From the NCBI GenBank assembly GCA_948470475.1, contig OX419339.1:662501-726500 (forward strand): a stretch of 64,000 bases of DNA. The letters are read 5' to 3'. Under the pieces are notes generated by a model. That model ran no database searches and was not told the origin of the DNA. It saw only the letters and a list, made by a program, of their open reading frames with translations. Shown one piece after another: positions 56,801 through 64,000 of this stretch (the first letter of the stretch is position 1; every line of letters starts with the position of its first letter). The position numbers and the translations under genes were made by a program. The stretch is from Galaxea fascicularis (Eukaryota; Cnidaria; Anthozoa; Scleractinia; Euphylliidae).

Positions 56801-59800
56801 TGCAAAGTAGATTTTGACGTCAAATCGGGAATAGACCCATTCCCCTTCTGACTCGGTCGTGAAACAAACGATCCTTGGTTTTTCGTAAGTTTTGAAGCCT
56901 GTAAAAAGGTGGGAGTTATTAAAAACAGGGAAAAAAGGCCGTTACGCGTTTCGACCAGGTGCAAAGATTCATTTTGGCGAAAAAATAATTTGGGGTGATA
57001 GGCACTTTAATACAGGTAATGCAAAACACTGCTTCAGAAGAAAACTGTAACACTGCTATGCACTTTCCTTTAATTCTAAACCTACTACAAAAAAAATTTC
57101 ATACAGGGAAGTTTAAAAAATTTACCTTGTTTTCCAATTTGTCAATCAGCTCACTCAGTCGATCGACTTCAAGGGACAACCCTTGTCTCAATGTCTGTTG
57201 AGTAGCTGTTCATAGTGATTTGAAACAAAATGAAGATTATTCATTCTCACAAGAAATACTTAAAGCACTAGTAAATATAGATTTGATGAAGGGTAATTCT
57301 TTAGAATAAAATGCAATATTCGATATTCGCATTATAAAGCTTACTATCAATGCTTGTTTGCTGTGTAAAAGAATGCATTTTCCTTTTCATTCTGCCTCCT
57401 CTTACATTCAAATTAGTGAGCTCAGCTTGACAGACATCAGGCCTTGATAAATGAAAAACACAGCATGAATATTTCACACCAAATATGCAAGTCCCAGACT
57501 CAACTTCTTATGAGGCCCAATCAATTTTCACACTGTCCCTGCAACACTCCCTGAAAAAGCTGGACTTGTACTAGTCCATCGTAAGTTCCTAGTTGCTCAG
57601 AGATATCTAATGATGAGAGTGTTTGATTCCTGTCAGATGCTCAATTTTTTTAATTATCTTTGCTCCATGCTTATGGCACTGACAGTGCATTATTTATTGT
57701 TTCCACATTACCAGGCTTAAAATTAAGAATGACTTACTTTCTTTCTTTGCAATTTATTTTATCATTCACACCTCATGTGTATGTACAGTATTAGAATTGT
57801 TGCACTTAATAATTAATATTAGTACCTAATAATATTACAAACTAATAAGTAAACAATCAAGAAAGTCAAGTTAACTTGTTTGAAAAGTTTCAATCTATTG
57901 CTCTTCACCTTTGTTTTGCTTCATCCTCATCAATTTTATCCACTGCAATATTAATATGGTGCTGGAGACAACTCATTTGCCCTTGAATCTAGATAAAGTA
58001 AAAATACAGTTAAGCAATATCTATGCAACTAAGATAAAAAAGAAATTATATCACAGAAATGATCATCACCTCATTTAAAAGAAATCTTGTTGTGAATTTT
58101 CCAATAAAGGACTGGTTAGGATACTCCTTCAGAAGGAGGAAAAGAAAAGCTTGTTAGAATTGACATGTGATTTGAATAATAATAAGGAAAGATTTCTATT
58201 ATATCATTTTGGGATTAAATTCACATTCAAGGGGAATCCTCCCTTATGCAAATGGAAAGTAAGAGACCTTGACAATACAATGTACAACATTAGTATATAC
58301 CACACAAGTGAATAGTGCTTTTCGTGTGCTCTAATTGGTTAACTCTGAGGTGGTTAGCAAAGTACTATTCACCTCCAAGCAGCTGAAGAGAACCAAACTG
58401 ACTTTTCATTTCTGTCATCAGTTTCCGAGGATGAAATTATTTGAATACACGCTGGTTATTCAGCTTGTGTGGTATATACTAAAACTTACAATAATTTTTT
58501 ATTCACCTCAGTGTTAATGAAAGTGGTGAATATTTACCTCACTGCTTTATGGCTAGGTAAATATCCATCACTATTCACCTCCACCTCGGTGAATAATAAA
58601 TTGTTAATTATTGCCAGCACACACCTTTGCAGACTCCACTAGAGCATTGCTAACTGCTCTGTTCATGTTTTCAAGATTGGCAAAGATTTCAGAAAAAGGT
58701 CCAATCTCTTTCATGAAATAGTCTACAAAACAAAGACAAACATCACAATACATCTTAGAGTGTAGTGTTTAAAACTAGTTTATTACTGACCAGGCAAACC
58801 ACTGCTTTTCCTTGAGGTCTTTGGTTTGTTAAGACCATACTAATTAAGCATTTGCAGCTATTAAATTAATGCTCTGTCCTGTTTTTTTGCATAAATTATT
58901 AATACGCAAGATTTTTTATTCAGGTGCAGAAAGCATAGTGACAATAAACTAGTAAATAATTAACTGAGTTAGCTAAGATGGTATGAATGACACATACCAC
59001 ATAGCTCAGAAGTATCCAAATTGCTGAAACAAACAAACAAAAAAATATTAGATAACATTTAAATAATGCACATGTATTGCTGTAGCCTACAAATGCATGG
59101 ACAGCATTTTGCCCCAAAGATAACCCTTGACAACTAAAAATGCCAAATTATTTAGCTCTTTTTTATACACACCCCCATAGGAAAGGTCAATATTTTCATC
59201 AAATCTGTGTTTGTATAGACTAGCTTGTTTACTCTTAGTGCCTAATATCCGTATGCCACACCACCCTAAAATACTACAAATGTTCCTGTTAAATAAACCA
59301 AGCCAGCTTTTCTGGTCTAGAATCCTTAAAATGACAGCAAAAATAAAGGGGCAGCTACCAAGGGTAGAAAGTTAAAATCCTTGCACTTCCCTGAAGACAA
59401 CTTTTGTTAAAATACAGCAACCTCATGGCTCACTTTGTTTTGTGTGTATCTATGTCATGGAAAAGCTTCTCCAAGTCATCATTGGACAAAATTCCATCAC
59501 TGAAAAATGCCTTGAATTCATCCAAAGAGAGGGCACCATCATCTAAATTTATCCAAATAAAATATAAACTATAAATTAACTATAAATATTAAATATTTAC
59601 AAATGCAGCTAGGAAAACACAGATGTTGAAGGTTAGAGAGCAAAAAAATACAAGGGGTGGTGCAGTTAGAACCAATCACATCAAAGCCCACAGTATTTAT
59701 ACTGTCTACTGATGTTACACAAAATTATCACATGACTCTGATGAAAACTTCCACCCAGGTTGTCAAAATGTTAGTAAAGTCACCTCAAACAGTCCTTCTC

Positions 59801-60901
59801 AGGACTAAACTCAAACAGACAATATAGGTTTTAGTACTTCACTGTAGTTATGAAATGAGTCCTGCTTTCACTGAATGGAGGGAAAAAGCTACACTACAGA
59901 CCTTATGGTAACTGTGACACACTGTGTTCTGTACTCACCAGTGCATCACAGAATCGATCAACATTGACATTTAATGAGGACTGAAATTAAATAAGCTTTT
60001 ACAGTATTTGTGAAATTATGACAGATTTCCTTCCCTTTTCATATACTTCTCCTTGTGAAATCCCTACCAGTTTTTATACTTACCCAAGGCCTGAAAAAGA
60101 TACTCCTCTCCGGTGGAGTCCATTTTGGGCATTAAAGGGAGTACCCCCCCTCCCCCACCCTCTAGGGTTACTGACCAGTTTGGACAATTCATAAGTGTAA
60201 CAAATATTAGATGGTCATTTCCAATATGGTTATTAAAAAAGGCCATCTTGTTACCAACATGGTGCATTGTTTAATACTGAGGTTGCAATATGGTCTGCAG
60301 CATAAAAACTAGTAGAACTGTGATCACCTTTTCCTTTCTGTGCCAGATTATCACAACAGGCCATTCCATTTTAAATACTCTGCCCTTTCCCCGGGGACAG
60401 TGGGGTTGAAGTAGGGGTAACTTAGGCAATCAGCCCCTTTGATCCTTGAACAAAATGGTCTTTTTTTCGAGACAATTGTGTTTGCACTTTTATCTTCCTC
60501 TTCCTAATTGACTAAGGGGGTAAATTCTTAGGGACACTCTCAACAGGGGAGGTGGGGAGGGTAGATATTAAATGGAATGGCCCAACCGGAACGTATTCAT
60601 CAAGGCTACTGTTGAACTTAAATAGATCTTTGAGTCACTTGAGCGGGAACAAATCATGATAAAGAGAATTATGGCGATTCACTCGAGACGTCAAGCACTG
60701 CAAATGAAACTGAAGACTGCCACATTTAATTAGGGGATTCGGCTTGCGCACTCACCGTTTTTATCTGCTCTGCGAAATACCTAAGATAAATAAAAGAAGG
60801 CTCTATTTCAGACTAAAGAAGGTTTTTGCAAATAAGTGAGAAAGAAGCGAACATACGTCCAAGAAAATCGATCTTCCCGCTGGTTTCTCCTCGTTATCCA
60901 T
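53898..60901 (-). CDS. NECAB: NECAB-type EF-hand calcium-binding protein
   Basis: Minus-strand exons: 60901-60857, 60780-60756, 59542-59434, 59023-58998, 58722-58625, 58126-58070, 57988-57909, 57205-57126, 56407-56354, 55812-55703, 55412-55335, 54750-54659, 53926-53898. The product starts MDNEEKPAGRSIFLDVFRRA; a canonical EF-hand loop follows (DKNDDGALSLDE, residues ~20-31), then a weaker second one (DTHKTNNLDTSE). A coiled-coil-like middle (LSLEVDRLSELIDKLENK) and a C-terminal ABM-like domain (FVVYEIWANSEDFNRHF, ending in ASWW) match human NECAB1 in order. NECABs are cytoplasmic calcium sensors of neurons. The step from exon 57909 (phase 2) to 57205 does not fit, so one exon there is probably unseen. 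Confidence 0.88.
54040..54490 (+). repeat. Internally repetitive segment, gttaa-tacagcc-acctc units
   Basis: Phrases such as tgttaatgtggtcacctc, tgttaaagaggccacctc, attaatacagcctctgg and tgttaacacagccaaat recur between ~54055 and 54455, in the last NECAB intron. This is an old tandem-like repeat. Confidence 0.5.
54815..54965 (+). repeat. Dispersed repeat (second copy of 34340-34545)
   Basis: Shares aaattacttttgcctttgg, then ccctggatttcaag and gggtttaga with the TMEM143-intron copy, in the same orientation. It lies just before the NECAB exon at 54750 on the minus strand. Confidence 0.5.
55876..55916 (-). ncRNA. Decayed hammerhead-like motif (NECAB intron)
   Basis: On the minus strand: TAC (stem I), CTGTCAA where CTGATGA is expected, GACTGC ... 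GCAGTC as a perfect 6-bp stem II, GAA, AGCT as a palindromic stem III, C17 (GCTC, so cleavage triplet CUC), then GTA pairing with the first TAC. The layout is that of the PLE hammerhead, but the core sequence is changed, so activity is unlikely. Confidence 0.4.
56576..57010. mobile_element. TTAA-flanked foldback element, 435 bp (NECAB intron)
   Basis: The two ends read TTAAAGTGCCTATCACCCC and its inverted copy, and the symmetry runs nearly to the centre: arms near 56703-56790 (cgtttgtttcacgaccgag) and 56808-56870 pair again. TTAA occurs at both borders (56576-56579, 57007-57010), as expected for a piggyBac-type target site. There is a CRE-like tgacgtca in each arm. No transposase. Confidence 0.7.
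58290..58615. repeat. Dispersed inverted-repeat element (NECAB intron)
   Basis: agtatataccacacaag at 58291 is inverted at ~58468 (cttgtgtggtatatact), and the part to 58615 (ggtgaat, ccatcactattcacctcc) resembles 32472-32600. It is likely an old MITE family with copies in both regions. Confidence 0.5.
59735..59775 (+). ncRNA. Decayed hammerhead-like motif (NECAB intron 3)
   Basis: On the plus strand: ACT (stem I), CTGATGA, AAC-TTCC-ACCC-AGG-TTGTC as stem II, CAAAATGTT where a working ribozyme has CGAAACGTC, then AGT pairing with ACT. Two CpGs in that block have each become CA or TG, which is methyl-CpG decay. It is followed by cctcaaacagtccttctc and aggactaaactc, the same end block as in the foldback at 48862-49017. 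Confidence 0.4.
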
Positions 60902-61046
60902 GCTCGGGTTGCGCCCAGGATCTGAATGTCACGGAGTCTTCCGAAAGTAATCGATTGAGTGGATAGCGTCTTCGGAGATTTATCGGGAACTTACGACCTT
61001 ATACGAAATTTACCGAAGGTTCTTTATCAACGACAACGCGGTGCAA
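60902..61046. promoter_or_regulatory. Bidirectional promoter, NECAB / PMS2
   Basis: Only 145 bp separate the NECAB ATG (60901, minus) and the PMS2 ATG (61047, plus). Such a short gap between head-to-head genes must hold both start regions. No TATA box is seen. Confidence 0.65.
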
Positions 61047-63050
61047 ATGGCGGCAGTTTCGTGTTCTCCCGTCGTGCAAGCGATTGATGCGAGATCCATC
61101 CACCAGATATGCTCTGGGCAGGTTGTGCTGAGCGTTGCCACTGCTATGAAGGAGCTTGTGGAAAATAGTTTGGATGCAGGAGCTACAAACATTGATATCA
61201 AGCTTAAAAATCACGGTGCTGATAGTTTGGAAGTGATTGACAACGGCATCGGAGTGGAACCTCACAATTTCGAAGCTTTGACATTGAAGCACCACACCTC
61301 TAAACTCAGAGATTTCTCAGATCTGACAAACGTGGAAACCTTTGGTTTTCGAGGAGAGGCCCTCAGCTCACTGTGTGCGTTGAGGTTCGTATCTGGACGT
61401 CTCTGAATATTCAGTTTTGGCGGGAGATTTGATTTTTAGATCAGGCTTACGTCATAACAACTGCTTGTATACCGAGTCACCATAAGAAAAATGGGCTTGT
61501 GTGGTACATACATACATACATATTTAATAATCCTATTAGTGAGTACACTGTACAGGATGTTAGAAGGGGTCCAGCAGGTTCGACGGGAGTACACTTAAAT
61601 AAATCAAATTAAGATAGACGTTTAATAATAATAATAACTTTATTTAAGTCTCAAATTGTTCTAGCTGAACATGAGTGCTCTACTAATTGGGGAGACTGTA
61701 AATCAAATAAACTCACACCTGTCACACTGGAACAACCAGAGCACACAAACCCGGCAGCAGCACGTTGAACCGACTCCATAGACGCCATGTGCTGTTTTTC
61801 AAAAGGACACCAACAGGGTGAAGCATATTCAACACATGACCTTTATTTATTTAACTTCGCGAAGCTGGCAGGGACACAGCAACAGCGAGCACCGATTACT
61901 ATGGGCCTGAGACACAGGTCAGCACCAGGGGTGGTCAAAGCCAGGGTTTGTTACCGTCGCACAGAATTAATTGTGGATAGTTGTGAGACGGGACCTCCGG
62001 TTTATCGCCCTTATCCGAGAAGACTAGAAAGTCTAACCATTTACAGATGTCATTGCAAAGGATGCACTTTCTCCTCAGTTATTTAAAGACCCTGAGTGTT
62101 GGTCCGGCCGGGGTTTGAACCCACGACCTCCCGCACGTTAGTCCAGAACTCCACCAACTGAGCTAACCGGTCGACCTACATGTAACTAATGAATTATAGG
62201 CATGTTTTTTGACATTCCTACTGCAACTAGATAGATTTCTACGTAAAAGGCCTAGGATCCTTGAGGCTTTAGATTTGACCTCTCCAACTTGGGTATCCCA
62301 TTGTAAGTCATCTTGTATAAAGATACCCAGATACTTATGGCATGATACTATCCCTAGGGTAGACACTTGAGAATTCACAAACCTAGCCGTGCTGAAGGCC
62401 TTGTGTCCTTTGCCCGCACTCAGCATCAACTGGTTCAAAACACTTAAAATCAGGTTTTGATCCAACATGTCTGAAAGACTTCCCTTAGCTACTGAACAGT
62501 TATTTAGCAGTTATGTGCTAGACAGCATGAGGATAGACACAATATTGAAAACCATTGCCACAATGCCCCTGCTGCACTCCTAAAGACATCCAAAATGTGT
62601 CTGATAGAAATGAAAATTATATCCCAGTGGTAACCAAAATTAGATACAGTATCCTTTGTAGGAGATTAAAGTCAATGTGCTTCTTCATCTCTCCACAGCA
62701 AACTCTCTGTGGTGACACACCATTCTTCTCAAACTGCAGCAACAAGACTAGACTATGATTATAGTGGAAAACTGCTCTCTCAGAGGCCTTGTGCCAGGGA
62801 TGTAGGCACCACGGTTTCCTTGCAAAACCTGTTTTCTACTTTGCCAGTCAGACATAGAGAGTTTCTTCGTAACGTCAAAAGAGAGTTTACAAAATTGGTG
62901 CATGTGTTGCAAGGTTATTGTCTTATAAGTAAAGGAGTCCGGATAACATGCAGTAACCAAGTTGATAAAGGAAAAAAAACAACAGTTGTGTCCACAAATG
63001 GAAGTGAGCAAGTGAAAGATAACATCACCTGTGTCTTTGGCCCTAAACAG
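61047..63050 (+). CDS. PMS2: PMS2 mismatch-repair ATPase, N-terminal exons (partial)
   Basis: Two exons: 61047-61384 and 62699-63050, joined in phase (AG|C), then the gene leaves the window. I use the ATG at 61047 because the frame upstream at 61041 begins with GTG. The product has the three ATPase motifs of the GHL/MutL family: [20 protein letters not shown] and [11 protein letters not shown]. The second exon gives [20 protein letters not shown] and the helix after it, as in human PMS2. MLH1-PMS2 (MutLalpha) nicks DNA after mismatch recognition in the nucleus; the endonuclease domain lies outside this window. Confidence 0.93.
61624..62468 (-). mobile_element. CR1/jockey-like LINE 3' end, split by a SINE (PMS2 intron 1)
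   Basis: Two parts, 62468-62178 and 61838-61624, read continuously on the minus strand. The first gives [16 protein letters not shown] and [12 protein letters not shown]; the second continues [11 protein letters not shown] and [12 protein letters not shown], the standard C-terminus of CR1-like reverse transcriptases. The 3' end is a ttattatta microsatellite near 61624-61640. The SINE at 61839-62177 sits between them. Confidence 0.8.
61839..62177 (-). mobile_element. tRNA-derived SINE nested in the LINE
   Basis: The head (about 62101-62176) is tRNA-like: A box TAGCTCAGTTGG, T arm GGTTCAAACCC (B box with one CpG lost), acceptor stem partly paired. A ~260-bp body and a taaataaataaa tail follow. 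The 5-bp flank acatg is repeated at 61834-61838 and 62178-62182. The family differs from the one at 35690 and 44504. Confidence 0.75.
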
Positions 63051-64000
63051 GTAGGTGAAAGTCTTATTTCATGTATTAGCTCTCATCTACACCCTGATCA
63101 AATGTTGAGGAAGGGAGTGCCTTCATTAAGGCGAGGTACTTAAAGTAGAGGTGAAAGATATTCTGTTATGAAATGTGATCCATTTCAGATATGAGCCTGA
63201 AATCTACATTAATAATTATTACATTAGTATTGCCCATTATATACTTTGATGCATTACTGAAAAAGTAATCTTGCAGTTGATGATACTAAAACATTAATTT
63301 TGATAATAGGGAGAAGTATTATGTGTAGGATGGTTATCCTAAGATTTAAAGTTTACATGTAAATGTAACCTCAAAATTTTCCCATGAGAGGGGAGGAGCC
63401 TTTGACACCACAATGCTACTGTATATGATCCTCTTACAGGTACCCGACTGTGTATTTCTATTAAATGACCAATTTATGGTACTGAAAGCCATTGAAAAGT
63501 AGTCTGGAACAGGGTCCGAAATTGCGCCTTCCTGGTCGCCAATGCGACTGAAAATTTTGCACTGGTGACCAGAATTTGACAACTGGTCGGCAGTAGGCGA
63601 CCAGCTATTTCGCCGCGATAGACAAAAAACATTAACTTTGATTTCCAGAAACAGCAATTGCAAATAAAATTTAGATTTTCTAGCCAACAGCTAACTTTTA
63701 TCTTGACTCCGCTTCTGCAATAAAATGGAAAGGGGTTTCCTGTATAATTGCCGCAATCGTACAGCTTACGATCGTAGAGAGTCCGCCGCCATTTTTCAGC
63801 GGTTTCCCATTACGTATCGCGGGCGCACAAGTGACCATGTGCGTGAAATACGGCACGTTTGTGGCCTGGTGCGAGCAACATGGCGATGCATACTAATCAC
63901 ATTGTCAGAGCGTAACCCGTAACTGTGTGGCTGTTCTAGAAGAAAAAAAATGAAATGAAATAACCAAAGAACTGAGGAGAAGATGGCTTACTATACTTAC
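63051..64000. other. PMS2 intron 2, start
   Basis: No further PMS2 exon is visible. A gcgaccag/ctggtcgc-rich repeat segment lies at about 63505-63605, with inverted halves (tggtcgcc ... ggcgacca). Confidence 0.45.

Overview
The window looks like nuclear DNA of an anthozoan cnidarian, most likely a stony coral. It is AT-rich. Its genes are split into many short exons with GT-AG introns, its small introns and intergenic DNA are full of decayed retroelements and foldback repeats, and it has a single-exon rhodopsin-family receptor of the kind abundant in corals. The organism is inferred from style and gene content, not proven.

The left part (1-31 kb) is gene-poor. It holds one intronless class A GPCR (3381-4307), a possible signal-peptide exon on the minus strand (22486-22582), and much mobile DNA. 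The mobile DNA includes a LINE tail (~730-1200), a Penelope-like (PLE) 3' end with an embedded hammerhead-ribozyme-like fold (1761-2180), a CR1/jockey-like LINE (12.8-14.9 kb), a nearly full-length but mutated L1/Tx1-like LINE (~23.4-28.6 kb), and several MITE-like foldbacks.

The right part (31.7-64 kb) is gene-dense. In order it holds: a small one-pass membrane ORF (31732-31959, +); TMEM143 (36364 to 32942, -); a 14-exon septin of the SEPTIN7 type (37717 to 52717, +); a 13-exon NECAB gene (60901 to 53898, -); and the first two coding exons of PMS2 (from 61047, +), which runs off the right edge. TMEM143/septin and NECAB/PMS2 are head-to-head pairs; septin and NECAB are tail-to-tail. NECAB and PMS2 start codons lie only 145 bp apart, so a shared bidirectional promoter is likely. 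Exon phases were checked base by base: septin, TMEM143 and the PMS2 part read through cleanly, and NECAB does so except at one junction where an exon is probably missing.

The introns carry insertions: a 0.9 kb composite of tRNA-like SINE units and a 1.1 kb terminal-inverted-repeat element in one septin intron, an hAT-like MITE near the septin 3' end, a TTAA-flanked 435 bp foldback in NECAB, and a SINE nested inside a LINE in PMS2.

I see no new multi-gene system. The observations most worth a second look are: a recurring hammerhead-like architecture in PLE remnants (four copies at different stages of decay, all with a 4-nt palindromic stem III); a pair of phase-matched exons with its own poly(A) signal inside the septin locus that cannot be spliced to the adjacent septin exon in frame; and the broken, tandem and inverted SINE composite.
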